Positions 7,528 to 16,291 of a stretch of 64,000 nucleotides of DNA are shown one piece after another. The stretch is from Cellulomonas sp. Leaf395 (GTDB lineage: Bacteria; Actinomycetota; Actinomycetes; Actinomycetales; Cellulomonadaceae): contig NZ_LMQI01000001.1 of the NCBI RefSeq assembly GCF_001424125.1, positions 1-64,000 of the forward strand, written 5' to 3'. A program made the translations under genes and the position numbers. The notes under the pieces are model-generated. The model searched no databases and was not told the DNA's origin. It saw only the letters and a program-made list of their open reading frames with translations. Each line of letters begins with the position of its first letter. Position 1 is the stretch's first letter.

Positions 7528-8052
7528 TCAGCGCGCGCTGCTCGGGGTCCGGTGGCGCACCACGAGCCACGCGACGAGGCCGGTCACGGCACCGAGCGCG
7601 ATCCCGGTGTGCAGGCCGGACATGACGGCGGCTCCGCGCAGCACGACGTCCTGCACGGCCGGGTCGACATCGGCAAGGTTGTCGCCGAGGCGCGGTGCGG
7701 CGCCGTCGAACGCCTGTGTCCACAGGACCTGGTGCGTGGCGGCGAGCAGCAGTCCGTGCAGGGCACCGGTCGCGAGCAGAGCGAGGAAGGGCCGGCGGAC
7801 CGTCGGCCGGATCGCGACGAGCACCCAGGCGACCAGGGGCCCGACGGCGAGCAGGAAGGCGGCGACCGAGCTGCCGGTCAGGACGCCGAGGTCGTGCAGC
7901 ACGACGCGCGGGAGCCCGAGCGCAGCCAGGCCGATGACGGCGAGGAACGGGAGTCCGAGGAAGCGGTGCACCGGGCCCGCCGCGGAGGACGGGTGCAGGC
8001 TGGGGGTGGGAGACACGGTGTGCCCGGTTGCGGGCTGCTGTGGAGTGGTCAT
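7528..8052 (-). CDS. Four-helix membrane protein, paralogue of the protein at 10155
   Basis: A 174-residue protein with about four predicted membrane helices. The stretch WVLVAIRPTVRRPFLALL, followed by a long hydrophobic helix and a polar loop, resembles WVLGAGFGRVPRPILTLT in the 143-residue protein at 10155, so the two look like diverged copies flanking the two-component system. The start is ATG 8052, divergent from the histidine kinase at 8185. The function is not recognised. The 132-bp gap to the kinase contains short GC-rich repeats but no palindrome I trust. Confidence 0.65.
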   Translation of the reverse strand: MTTPQQPATGHTVSPTPSLHPSSAAGPVHRFLGLPFLAVIGLAALGLPRVVLHDLGVLTGSSVAAFLLAVGPLVAWVLVAIRPTVRRPFLALLATGALHGLLLAATHQVLWTQAFDGAAPRLGDNLADVDPAVQDVVLRGAAVMSGLHTGIALGAVTGLVAWLVVRHRTPSSAR

Positions 8053-8184
8053 GGATCGGACGGTAGGAGCGTCCCGCAGCCGCCCGCGGCCGTCCCCGAG
8101 CGGCACCTGCGTACGGCAGGAGGCGACGACGGAGTCGTCGGGGAGCGACTGCCGGGTCGCCGTCGCGCTGTCTACCCTGGCGGC

Positions 8185-9357
8185 ATGGCGGCAGGGGAGC
8201 CGGGAGTCGGGGCGCGGACCACCCGCACAGAGGCGTGGGTGGCCGACGCGATCCTGGCCGTGGCGGTCTGGCTCACCCTGTCGCTGGTCATCACGGCCGA
8301 CGTGGACGGGTCCCGGCCGGAGGCGCCCGCGTACCTGTGGGCCGCGGGGCTCGGAGCGCTGATGCTCGTGCGTCGGCGGTACCCGGCGCTCGTGGTGGCC
8401 CTGACCGTCGGCGGTGTCCTGGCCTACTACGCCGCCGGGTACCCCCCGGTCGGCGTCGCGATCCCCGTCGCCGCGGCCGTCTTCTCGGCCGCCGAGGTGG
8501 GTCGGATGGGCGTCGCGGTGGCGGGCTCCGCCGCTGTCCTCGGGGTCTCCACCACCTACCGGCTCATCGCGGGTCAGGATCCCGACTTCGTCCTGGGCTA
8601 CGAGCTCGTCGGGAACGCGCTGATGCTCGCGGCGGCGGTCGCGCTCGGGGACGGCGTGCGGTCGCGGCGCCGGCTGCAGGAACGCGCGCGCGAGGTGGCC
8701 GCGCTGCTGGCCGAGCGGTATCGACGGCAGGCGGAGGAGCGGGTCACCGCGGAGCGCCTCACCATGGCGCGCGATCTGCACGACTCCGTCGGGCACGCCA
8801 TGACCGTCGTTTCCCTGCACGCCCAGGTGGCCGGCGAGGCGATCGGCCGCGACGATGCCGCGGCGGCGGACGCCGTGGACGTGATCCGGTCGACCACCGC
8901 GAGCACGCTCACCGACCTGCGACGCACTGTGGCGGTCCTGCGCGAGGACGCTCCACCGTCGCGGGACGTGCCAGGGCTCGGCGACCTGGCGGCGGCGCTG
9001 CGACCGGCCCGGCAGGCGGGCCTGGAGGTCGTCGCGGACGTCGACGCCGTGTCCGACCTCCCGAGGTCCGTGGAGGCCGCGGCGTACCGCATCGTCCAGG
9101 AGTCGATCACCAACGTCGTGCGCCACGCGAACGCCCGCCGCGTCGGTGTGGACGTCCGCGCACGGGACGGGGTGCTGCACGTGCGCGTGGAGGACGACGG
9201 CCCGGGGTCGGCGAACGACCCGGAGGCCGCGCGCGCCGGGCACGGCATCGTCGGCATGCGCGAGCGCGCGGCGGCGCTCGGGGGGACCCTGTCGGTCGGG
9301 CGCACCCCCTCCGGGTTCGTGGTCGCCGCCGCCCTGCCGATCACGGAGGCGACATGA
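8185..9357 (+). CDS. Sensor histidine kinase, NarL-partner type
   Basis: A 390-residue membrane sensor. About five hydrophobic helices occupy residues 18-157, followed by a short linker helix, the HisKA_3 dimerisation segment with phospho-acceptor H199 in RDLHDSVGH, and a HATPase domain with the N box ESITNVVRHAN (306-316), DDGPG (337-341) and GHGIVGMRERAAALGG. This is the standard build of kinases that act on LuxR-type response regulators. A TACCCT box six bases before ATG 8185, without a ribosome site, suggests a leaderless message. Its stop overlaps the regulator start (ATGA). Neighbouring multicopper oxidase and membrane proteins suggest a metal or envelope signal. Confidence 0.88.
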   Translation: MAAGEPGVGARTTRTEAWVADAILAVAVWLTLSLVITADVDGSRPEAPAYLWAAGLGALMLVRRRYPALVVALTVGGVLAYYAAGYPPVGVAIPVAAAVFSAAEVGRMGVAVAGSAAVLGVSTTYRLIAGQDPDFVLGYELVGNALMLAAAVALGDGVRSRRRLQERAREVAALLAERYRRQAEERVTAERLTMARDLHDSVGHAMTVVSLHAQVAGEAIGRDDAAAADAVDVIRSTTASTLTDLRRTVAVLREDAPPSRDVPGLGDLAAALRPARQAGLEVVADVDAVSDLPRSVEAAAYRIVQESITNVVRHANARRVGVDVRARDGVLHVRVEDDGPGSANDPEAARAGHGIVGMRERAAALGGTLSVGRTPSGFVVAAALPITEAT

Positions 9358-10001
9358 CCACCGTCCTCATGGTCGACGACCAGGACCTCGTCCGGGCCGG
9401 GCTGCGCGCGCTGCTGAACAGCGACCCGGGCATCACCGTGGTGGCCGAGGCGTCCGACGGCGCACGCGCGGTCGAGCTCGCCGTCCGGCACCGCCCCGAC
9501 GTCGTCCTCATGGACATCCGCATGCCGGGCACCGACGGGATCGAGGCGACCCGCCGGATCCGCGCGGACCCGCGGCTCGCCGCCACCCGCGTGCTCATCC
9601 TCACGACCTTCGACGACGCCGCCGACGTCATCGAGGCGGTCCGCGTCGGCGCCGCCGGCTACCTCTTGAAGGACACCGCCGGACCTGAGCTGCGCCACGC
9701 CGTGCGGACGGCCGCGGAGGGCGGGAACCTGCTCTCGCCCACCATCACTCGGCGCCTCATGGACTTCGTGGCGGCGACGCCCCCACAACCGGCACCGCAC
9801 CCCGGGCTCGGCACACTCAGCGAACGCGAGCTCGAGGTGCTCACCCGAGTCGGTCAGGGCGACACCAACGACGAGATCGCGGCAGCGCTCTTCCTGAGCC
9901 CCGCGACGGCACGCACGTACGTCAGCAGGATCCTGGCCAAGCTCGACGCCCGAGACCGGACCGAGCTGGCGATCATCGCCCACCGGTCGGGGCTGGCCTG
10001 A
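9354..10001 (+). CDS. LuxR/NarL-type response regulator
   Basis: A 215-residue two-domain regulator. The receiver domain (1-120) has the acidic pair D8/D9, phospho-acceptor D54 in VVLMDIRMPG and K106 in GYLLKD. The C-terminal LuxR HTH starts near residue 148 (LSERELEVLTRVGQGDTNDEIAAALF) and ends with TYVSRILAKLDARDRTELAI. It overlaps the kinase stop by four bases. The likely targets are its neighbours, including the membrane protein and multicopper oxidase starting at 10155. Confidence 0.9.
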   Translation: MTTVLMVDDQDLVRAGLRALLNSDPGITVVAEASDGARAVELAVRHRPDVVLMDIRMPGTDGIEATRRIRADPRLAATRVLILTTFDDAADVIEAVRVGAAGYLLKDTAGPELRHAVRTAAEGGNLLSPTITRRLMDFVAATPPQPAPHPGLGTLSERELEVLTRVGQGDTNDEIAAALFLSPATARTYVSRILAKLDARDRTELAIIAHRSGLA

Positions 10002-10079
10002 GCCCGAGAGAAAACCGAGGAGACCGGGTGCGACGCACCGCTGTGGTGGCCGGGGCGGGTCGTCGCGCGGCGACGCTCG

Positions 10080-10097
10080 TGTCGCCCCGGGGCGACA
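10080..10097. promoter_or_regulatory. 18-bp perfect palindrome upstream of the 10155 gene
   Basis: TGTCGCCCC (10080-10088) is directly followed by its reverse complement GGGGCGACA (10089-10097). It lies 46 bases upstream of the TACGGT -10-like box of the next gene, a suitable place for an operator of the neighbouring response regulator. A read-through terminator for the two-component operon is the alternative. Confidence 0.45.
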
Positions 10098-10154
10098 GGG
10101 ACTGACGCCTGGCGGCCGACGCGCCGCGGGCGGGGCAGTTCCTACGGTCGCTCC

Positions 10155-10586
10155 ATGTCCTACGACCCGATCCTCCCCGAACACCTCGACACCCCCCGGA
10201 CCCGCCGCCGGGAGCCCGTGAGCTGGCCCGTCGTGGTCGGCTTCGGCGCCCTCGCGCTGCTCTGGCCCCTGGTCGACGCGCTCGCGGTGGCCGACGCGCT
10301 GGGCCAACCCGCGACCGCCCTCGCCGTCCTCGCCATCGTCGGCCTCGCCTGGGTGCTCGGCGCCGGCTTCGGCCGAGTCCCGCGGCCCATCCTCACCCTG
10401 ACGCTGGCCGGCGTCGTGTACGGGGTCATCCTCGTGGCGCTCTCCCTCCTGCTCGACGTGCGACCGGCGTTCGACGGCCGGCTCGGCGCCGCGGTCGCCG
10501 TCGTCGAGATCGCCCGCTCCGCCGGTCTCGGCGCGCTCGCCGGCCTGCTCGCGGCGGCCCTGCAGCGGACGCTGGCCGCGCGATGA
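10155..10586 (+). CDS. Four-helix membrane protein, paralogue of the protein at 7528
   Basis: A 143-residue hydrophobic protein with about four membrane helices and a short polar N-terminus. It resembles the 174-residue protein encoded on the other strand at 7528, especially around WVLGAGFGRVPRPILTLT. A TACGGT -10-like box ends six bases before ATG 10155, with no ribosome site, so the transcript is probably leaderless. Its last four bases overlap the start of the multicopper oxidase gene (ATGA), so both are expressed together. It may help anchor or supply the oxidase, but no known function is recognised. Confidence 0.65.
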   Translation: MSYDPILPEHLDTPRTRRREPVSWPVVVGFGALALLWPLVDALAVADALGQPATALAVLAIVGLAWVLGAGFGRVPRPILTLTLAGVVYGVILVALSLLLDVRPAFDGRLGAAVAVVEIARSAGLGALAGLLAAALQRTLAAR

Positions 10587-12088
10587 GTGCGGCGCGGACC
10601 GGCAGCCGGCGGGTCGGCGCGGTGGCGTTCGTCGCCGCGCTGCTGGCCGGCGGTTGCGTCCCGGGCGGCCAGGTCGGATCGGCCGGGTCCCTGTCGACAG
10701 TGCAGACGCCGGCGTCCTTCGACACCCCGCTCCCGATCCCGCCGCTCGCGCCCTCCACGGTCGTCGGCGGCGTGCGGGTGTTCACCCTCACCGCGCAGGA
10801 GGGCACGTCGGAGCTGGTTCCCGGCATCCAGACCCCGACGTGGGGCTACAGCGGGGACGTGCTCGGACCCACGCTGCGCGCCACGCGCGGGGAGCAGGTT
10901 GCCGTCGAGGTGCGGAACACCCTCGACGAGGCCACGACCGTGCACTGGCACGGGATGCACCTGCCCGCGCGGATGGACGGCGGTCCCCACCAGAGCGTCG
11001 ACCCGGGCACGACCTGGCGCCCGACGTGGACCGTCGACCAGCCGGCCGCCACGCTCTGGTACCACCCGCACCCCCACGGGCGCACGGAGGAGCACGTCTA
11101 TCGCGGTCTGGCCGGCATGTTCCTGGTGGACGACCCGGAGCCCTCCGGCCTGCCGGACCAGTACGGGGTCGACGACGTCCCGGTGATCGTGCAGGACAAG
11201 CGGCTCGACGCGGACGGCCGCCTGGTCCTCGAATCGAACGGGAACGAGGTCGGCCTGCTCGGGTCGACGGTGCTCACCAACGGCGTCGCCGGCGCGGTCC
11301 AGGAGGTCACGACCGAGCGGGTCCGCCTGCGTCTGCTGAACGGGTCGACGGCGCGGGTCTACGACTTCGCGTTCGACGACGACCGTGCCTTCGTGCACGT
11401 CGCGACGGACGGCGGGCTCCTGCCGGACCCGTACGAGACCGACCACGTCCGGCTCTCCCCCGGGGAGCGCGCGGAGATCGTCGTGGCCCTCGACGCGGGC
11501 GCGGAGACGATGCTCGTCTCGCGCGCGCCGGACCTCGGCGACGTGGCGGCGCCCTTCGCGTTCGGTGGCACCGACGCCTTCCCGGTCCTGCGCCTGCGGG
11601 CGGCGGAGCGGCTCATCCCCTCGCCACCGGTCCCCGAGCGGTTCGAGGTCGCGGCGGCCGACACCGTGATCGCCCGCGACGCCGCGGTCACCCGGAGCTT
11701 CGAGCTCCAGGACCGCTCGATCAACGGCCGGACGATGGACATGGACCGGATCGACGAGGTGGTCCGGCTGGGCGACACGGAGATCTGGGAGGTCACCAAC
11801 CGCGACCTGTTCCCGCACAACTGGCACGTGCACGACGTCCAGTTCGAGGTGCTGGACCTCGACGGCTCGCCGCCCCCGCTCGAGCTGCGGGGCCGCAAGG
11901 ACACCATCTACCTCGAGCCCCGGCGCACCTACCGCTTGGTCATGCGCTTCGAGGACTACGCCGATCCGCGCACCCCGTACATGATCCACTGCCACCTCCT
12001 CCTCCACGAGGACGAAGGCCTGATGGCGCAGTTCGTCGTCACCGACGACGGCCGAGCCGCAGGGACCGTCGCCTCGCACGACCACTGA
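10583..12088 (+). CDS. Lipoprotein multicopper oxidase
   Basis: A 501-residue secreted copper oxidase. The N-terminus is a lipoprotein signal with lipobox LAGGC (C25). All four copper-binding signatures are visible: HWHG (121-124), YHPHPHG (160-166), FPHNWHVHDVQF (near 410) and MIHCHLLLHEDEGLM near 471-485, including the type 1 Cys, His and axial Met. The build is that of CotA/CueO-like enzymes with three cupredoxin domains, which oxidise phenols or Cu(I). It is translationally coupled to the upstream membrane protein and lies downstream of a two-component system, suggesting a regulated role in copper handling at the cell surface. Confidence 0.9.
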   Translation: MSAARTGSRRVGAVAFVAALLAGGCVPGGQVGSAGSLSTVQTPASFDTPLPIPPLAPSTVVGGVRVFTLTAQEGTSELVPGIQTPTWGYSGDVLGPTLRATRGEQVAVEVRNTLDEATTVHWHGMHLPARMDGGPHQSVDPGTTWRPTWTVDQPAATLWYHPHPHGRTEEHVYRGLAGMFLVDDPEPSGLPDQYGVDDVPVIVQDKRLDADGRLVLESNGNEVGLLGSTVLTNGVAGAVQEVTTERVRLRLLNGSTARVYDFAFDDDRAFVHVATDGGLLPDPYETDHVRLSPGERAEIVVALDAGAETMLVSRAPDLGDVAAPFAFGGTDAFPVLRLRAAERLIPSPPVPERFEVAAADTVIARDAAVTRSFELQDRSINGRTMDMDRIDEVVRLGDTEIWEVTNRDLFPHNWHVHDVQFEVLDLDGSPPPLELRGRKDTIYLEPRRTYRLVMRFEDYADPRTPYMIHCHLLLHEDEGLMAQFVVTDDGRAAGTVASHDH

Positions 12089-12124
12089 GGCACCACCCAT
12101 CCGATGAACGACAGGAGAAGCACG

Positions 12125-12772
12125 ATGCAGCTGTCAGTGAACGCGTTCGTCACCCTCGACGGGGTCATGCAGGCTCCCGGCGGTCCCCAGGAGGACGTGT
12201 CCCGCGGGTTCCCCGGGGGCGGCTGGCTCGTCCCGTTCGACGTCGCCGGCTGGGGCCACGTGGTCGACGGCTGGTTCGCCGGCACCACAGCCGTCCTGCT
12301 CGGCCGGAGCACCTTCACGATGATGAAGGACTACTGGCCCCAGGTGACCGACCCCGACAACCGCGTCGCGACCGTCCTCAACCACGGGCCGAAGTACGTG
12401 GTCAGCGGCACGCTCGGCGACGACGAGGCGGCCTGGGGCGACACCACTGTCCTGCGCGACGACGTGCTGGGCCGGGTCCGAGCGCTGAAAGCCGCGGGCG
12501 ACGGGGATCTCCAGGTGCACGGGAGCTGGCAGCTGGTCCGGTCGCTGCACGACGCGGGCCTCGTCGACGTCTACCGGCTGCTCGTCTTCCCCGTCGTCGT
12601 GGCCGGCGGGGGCAAGCGGCTCTTCGACGACGCGGCGGTGCCCACCGGGTTCCAGGCGAGAGCCGCCACCCTCGCCGACGGCGTCGTGTCCCTGGAGCTG
12701 AGGCCCACGCGGCACGGGGCCCCGGACACCGGTGAGTACGCGGTGCGCGACGGCAGAGAGGTCACCACCTGA
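12125..12772 (+). CDS. Dihydrofolate reductase / RibD C-terminal family protein
   Basis: A 215-residue protein of the DHFR-like RibD_C family. Visible marks are the N-terminal strand and TLDGVMQAPGG loop, AVLLGRSTFTMM (about 58-69), a VHGSWQLVRSLHDAGLVDVYRL segment and the LVFPVVVAGGGKRLF strand. Family members bind NADPH, but substrates of these stand-alone forms are mostly unknown. ATG 12125 follows an AGGAGA ribosome site; an in-frame start at 12104 lacks one. A second member of the family is at 28091. Confidence 0.78.
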   Translation: MQLSVNAFVTLDGVMQAPGGPQEDVSRGFPGGGWLVPFDVAGWGHVVDGWFAGTTAVLLGRSTFTMMKDYWPQVTDPDNRVATVLNHGPKYVVSGTLGDDEAAWGDTTVLRDDVLGRVRALKAAGDGDLQVHGSWQLVRSLHDAGLVDVYRLLVFPVVVAGGGKRLFDDAAVPTGFQARAATLADGVVSLELRPTRHGAPDTGEYAVRDGREVTT

Positions 12773-12809
12773 CACGGGCGGCCACCGACTCTCGCCGCCC
12801 GACGTCCGG

Positions 12810-12843
12810 AGCAGGGTGCATGCCAGGCGGCATGCACCCTGCT
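12810..12843. terminator. Bidirectional stem-loop between convergent genes
   Basis: A 15-bp perfect stem (12810-12824 and 12829-12843) with a four-base loop AGGC lies between the converging 12125 and 12853 genes. There is no T-run, as is common in high-GC actinobacteria. Its position fits a shared terminator. Confidence 0.75.
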
Positions 12844-12852
12844 GGCCGGCCG

Positions 12853-13359
12853 TCAGTCGATCTGACCGCGGATCTCGCCGGACATGTTCTCCATGGTGTG
12901 CACGTTGACGTACGTCATCCCGGCCTCCATCGCGTCGACTAGATCACTCAGGTCCATCCCGGCGAGTGCTCCGACGAGGTCGTCGGCCGTGATGGTCCCC
13001 GTGGCCAGGACGCCGCTGTGCCGGCCCTCGATGTGCACGGGCGGCGGCGCGTCGGGGTACAGCCAGACCACGACGCCTCCCGTGGCCCCAGCCGCGCCCA
13101 GGTGGATGTGGGCCATATGAACGTCTTCGATGTTCGACGCGATCACCCGATAGCTCAGCTCGGTGCCGTCGTTGCTCAGCTGGAACGTGGCGACCCCCCG
13201 AGCGTGGGTGTCCACGGCGGGGACCTCCTCTGCGCCGGACAGTGGAGTCGTGAACGTCGCAGAGGCCGCCTGCGAGCTCGTGCTCAATCCGACCGCGGCC
13301 CCCAGGGTCAGGCCCGTCGCCGCCACGACGGTGGCTACTCGTCGACTCACGTGGTGCAT
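12853..13359 (-). CDS. Secreted CHRD-domain protein
   Basis: A 168-residue protein with a Sec signal peptide (about 1-31, ending in SSQAASA). The rest is one CHRD domain: TPLSGAEEVPAV at the start, LSYRVIASNI, AHIHLG, then a C-terminal YVNVHT and GEIRGQI. CHRD domains occur in chordin and many secreted bacterial proteins; no enzymatic role is known. ATG 13359 is preceded by GGAGGGG. It is alone in its orientation and ends at a shared terminator. Confidence 0.85.
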   Translation of the reverse strand: MHHVSRRVATVVAATGLTLGAAVGLSTSSQAASATFTTPLSGAEEVPAVDTHARGVATFQLSNDGTELSYRVIASNIEDVHMAHIHLGAAGATGGVVVWLYPDAPPPVHIEGRHSGVLATGTITADDLVGALAGMDLSDLVDAMEAGMTYVNVHTMENMSGEIRGQID

Positions 13360-13534
13360 GGTTACCCCTCCGAATCGCTCCGGCGGGCGGCGGGCCCAGG
13401 CGGGCGTCGCTGCCCGTGCAGTCCAGTTCCTGCCTGTTCAGGGTACGCCGGGTCGACATCATCACAGCGGCAAGTTTCACCCCTGGGGCCGGTCTTCGAC
13501 CGCTCAGCCGCGGCAGCCTCGGCGACTCAGGACG

Positions 13535-14014
13535 TCAGCCGAGCGGAGGGTGACGCAGCAGGTGGTGCGTGCTGGTTTCCCCCTCGGCAACAAAGCCCTC
13601 AGCCAGGTAGAGCCGGCGTGCGTCATCGTTCACGCGATGCACCTGCAGTCGGGTCGTGCGGCCCTCGACGGCCGCCCTGTCCAGCACCCAGCGCAGAGCT
13701 CCGGTCCCCAGACCCTGCCCTTGGTACGACGGCAGCACCTCGACCAGCTCAAGCCACACGTCCTGATCTCGGTCGACGAGGTAGACGGCCCCGACCGGCT
13801 GCTGGTCACGCTCGAGGATGTACACCTCGTTCTCATCGACCAGCGCCTGGACGAAGCCCTGCTGCTGCTCGTCGTGCCAGGGCCCGTAGGCGCGCTCGAC
13901 AAGGCTCCGGTGCGCCTGCTCGTGAAGCTCGTACAGCCATCCGCGGTCGGCACGATCAGCAGTCCGGACAGTCATCTGCTCCGCCTGCGCGTTCCTCGGG
14001 TGGTTGCTGGACAT
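13535..14014 (-). CDS. GNAT-family N-acetyltransferase
   Basis: A 159-residue single GNAT domain. The acetyl-CoA pyrophosphate loop is visible as SYQGQGLGTGALRWVL (about 95-110), with the preceding strand VWLELVEVLP and the C-terminal NDDARRLYLAEGF segment. The substrate is unknown. ATG 14014 follows GGAAAGGA. The flanking gaps (13360-13534 and 14015-14208) hold nothing I recognise. Confidence 0.82.
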   Translation of the reverse strand: MSSNHPRNAQAEQMTVRTADRADRGWLYELHEQAHRSLVERAYGPWHDEQQQGFVQALVDENEVYILERDQQPVGAVYLVDRDQDVWLELVEVLPSYQGQGLGTGALRWVLDRAAVEGRTTRLQVHRVNDDARRLYLAEGFVAEGETSTHHLLRHPPLG

Positions 14015-14208
14015 GGAGTTCCTTTCCCTGGGCTCACCTGGTCAGGTCACTGTGCCGCCCTTTGTCGAGAAGCACGACAGGTTTGACAGGCGCTGAACGT
14101 CGCACCTGACCCCCCGCGCGCCATACGGTTCCGGAACACCCAAGTCCGCGGCCGGCACCCACGATGGCGACGGTGGGCATGGGAGTACCTCTCGGTCGGA
14201 CGGGTGGC

Positions 14209-15228
14209 TCAGAAGGTGAGCAGGACCTTGGTCGCGCGGCGCTCGTCCATGGCCTGGTACCCCTCGGCGGCCTTCTCGATCGGCAGAGTGAGGTCGAAGA
14301 CCTTGCCCGGGTCGATCTCACGGTCCCAGATGAGCTGGATGAGCTCGGCCAGGAAGCGGCGCACCGGCGCCGGCCCACCGTGCAGGTGCACGCCGGAGAA
14401 GAACAGCTCCTGGCCGGGCAGCGACACGTCGTGCGAGACGCCGACGTAGCCGACGTGACCACCGGCCCGGGTCGCGCGGATGGCCTGCATCATCGACTCC
14501 TGGGTGCCGACGGCCTCTATGGTGCTGTGCGCGCCCAGGCCCCCGGTGAGCTCCTTGATGCGTGCCACGCCGGCGTCGCCGCGCTCGTCGACGATGTCGG
14601 TGGCGCCGAAGTCGCGGGCGAGCGCCTGCCGGTCGGCGTGACGGGACATCGCGATGATCCGCTCGGCGCCGAGCTGCTTGGCGGCGAGCACGCCGAGCAG
14701 GCCGACGGCTCCGTCCCCGACGACGGCGACGGTCTTGCCCGGGCCGACCTGGGCGGCGACGGCGGCGAACCAGCCGGTGCCGAGCACGTCGGAGGCAGCG
14801 AGCAACGACGGGATCAGGTCGTCGTCGGGCATGCCGGGTGTGGCGACGAGGGTGCCGTCGGCGTGCGGGATCCGGGCGTACTCGGCCTGGGCGCCCGGGA
14901 CCGCACCGGGACCGCGGTGCACGCAGTGGGTCTGGTAGCCGGCCTGGCAGATCTCGCACGTGTTGTCCGAGGAGAAGAACGAGCCGACGACGAAGTCGCC
15001 GACCTCGACGTTGACGACGTCCGCCCCGACCTCGTCGACGACACCGACGTACTCGTGGCCCATCGGCTGGTGGTCGACGTCGTCGGCGCCACGGTAGGGC
15101 CACAGGTCAGACCCGCAGATGCAGGTCGCGGCGAGCTTGATGATCGCGTCGGTCGGCTCGACGATCGTCGGCCGCTCGGTCTGGTCGACCCGGACGTCGC
15201 CCGGGGCGTACATGACGACTGCGCGCAT
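14209..15228 (-). CDS. Zinc-dependent alcohol dehydrogenase (MDR superfamily)
   Basis: A 339-residue medium-chain dehydrogenase. The catalytic zinc ligands are visible: C38 in CICGSD and H58-E59 in GHEY. In the structural zinc loop C91, C94 and C102 are present but the first Cys position appears to be replaced (SSDNTC), so the loop may be incomplete. The NAD(P) fold has GDGAVGLLGV near residue 171. ATG 15228 follows an AGAGG site. It is divergent from the XRE/MmyB-type regulator at 15371, which probably controls it; the shared gap holds an inverted repeat at 15302. Confidence 0.88.
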   Translation of the reverse strand: MRAVVMYAPGDVRVDQTERPTIVEPTDAIIKLAATCICGSDLWPYRGADDVDHQPMGHEYVGVVDEVGADVVNVEVGDFVVGSFFSSDNTCEICQAGYQTHCVHRGPGAVPGAQAEYARIPHADGTLVATPGMPDDDLIPSLLAASDVLGTGWFAAVAAQVGPGKTVAVVGDGAVGLLGVLAAKQLGAERIIAMSRHADRQALARDFGATDIVDERGDAGVARIKELTGGLGAHSTIEAVGTQESMMQAIRATRAGGHVGYVGVSHDVSLPGQELFFSGVHLHGGPAPVRRFLAELIQLIWDREIDPGKVFDLTLPIEKAAEGYQAMDERRATKVLLTF

Positions 15229-15301
15229 GGTGGTGATGCCTCTCTGTCGGGATGCGCACCAGCGAACCTCGTTCCTCCGGCGCCGGGGAGTCCCTGACGA
15301 A

Positions 15302-15322
15302 GGGTGTACCGCCGGTGCACCC
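15302..15322. promoter_or_regulatory. Inverted repeat, candidate operator of the 15371 regulator
   Basis: GGGTGTACC (15302-15310) and GGTGCACCC (15314-15322) form a near-perfect inverted repeat with one mismatch and a GCC spacer. A related 21-base sequence stands upstream of the paralogous regulator at 39284 (16 of 21 identical, including GGTGTACCG and CACCC). Conservation between the two modules supports an operator. Confidence 0.5.
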
Positions 15323-15370
15323 CTCACCGTGGACTCCCTGCCCGACAGCGCCGGGCCTACCGTCGTGAGC

Positions 15371-16276
15371 ATGGACAACAGAGCGGACGTGCGCGAGTTC
15401 CTCATGTCGCGGCGCGCGAAGGTGAGCCCCGACACCGCGGGGGTCCTCGGCGGGAGCAACCGACGCGTGCCCGGGCTACGCCGCAGCGAGGTCGCGGCCC
15501 TGGCAGGTGTGAGCGTGGAGTACTACGCCAAGCTCGAGCGCGGTGCGATCGGCGGGGCATCGGCATCCGTCCTGGACGCCCTGGCCCGTGCGCTGCAGCT
15601 CGACGACGCCGAGCGCGCGCACCTGTTCGACCTCGCCCGCGCCGCCGACGGCATCCCGTCCTCGGGCCGGCCCCGCCGTCGTGCAGCACGCCCGTCGGTG
15701 CCACGACCGAGCCTGCAGTGGACGCTGTCGGCCATCACCGACGGGGTCGCCTTCGTCCGCGACCAGCGCCAGGACCTGCTGGCGACGAACGCGCTCGGGC
15801 GCGCCTTCTACTCACCCGTCATCGGTGACGGCGGCCGACCGCCGAACCTCGCCCGGTTCCAGTTCCTCGATCCCGCGGCCCGCGACTTCTATCCCGACTG
15901 GGACCTGTTCGCGGAGATGTGCGTCGCGATCATGCGCGCCGAGGCCGGTCGCGACCCACACGACAAAGGGCTTCAGGACCTCGTCGGCGAGCTCTCCACG
16001 CGCAGCGAGACCTTCCGCCGCCTCTGGGGCGCGCACGACGTCCGCACCCACGGATCCGGGACCAAACGCTTCCACCACCCCGTCGTCGGCGAGCTCACCC
16101 TCGCCTACGAGGAGCTCGCCATCACCGCCGAGCCCGGACAGGTCCTCATGGTCTACACCGCCGAACCCGGCTCCCCGTCGGCCGAACGCCTCCGCCTGCT
16201 CGCGTCCTGGGGGGCCGACGTCGCGCACCGCGACGCGCCGGCTCGGCCGGCGACGGGTACCACGCCCTCCCTCTGA
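15371..16276 (+). CDS. XRE-type HTH regulator with MmyB-like ligand domain
   Basis: A 301-residue regulator. An N-terminal HTH (about 1-75) contains RRVPGLRRSEVAALAGVSVEYYAKLERG, diagnostic of this actinobacterial group. Residues about 115-285 are the MmyB-like PAS-fold ligand domain (LGRAFYSPV, ARDFYPDWD, GRDPHDKGLQDLVGELS, RFHHPVVGEL). Such regulators often bind fatty acid-like ligands and control a divergent oxidoreductase. A TACCGT box ends seven bases before ATG 15371. The protein is paralogous to the one encoded at 39337. It is divergent from an alcohol dehydrogenase and followed by an acetyltransferase, a cyclophilin-like lipoprotein and a cupin. Confidence 0.88.
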   Translation: MDNRADVREFLMSRRAKVSPDTAGVLGGSNRRVPGLRRSEVAALAGVSVEYYAKLERGAIGGASASVLDALARALQLDDAERAHLFDLARAADGIPSSGRPRRRAARPSVPRPSLQWTLSAITDGVAFVRDQRQDLLATNALGRAFYSPVIGDGGRPPNLARFQFLDPAARDFYPDWDLFAEMCVAIMRAEAGRDPHDKGLQDLVGELSTRSETFRRLWGAHDVRTHGSGTKRFHHPVVGELTLAYEELAITAEPGQVLMVYTAEPGSPSAERLRLLASWGADVAHRDAPARPATGTTPSL

Positions 16277-16291
16277 CGACAGGACCAGCAG

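Noticed and set aside
7504..8184. A long N-terminal extension of the kinase at 8185
   Set aside because: It is antisense to the membrane protein gene at 7528, has unlike codon use, and a leaderless -10 box marks 8185.
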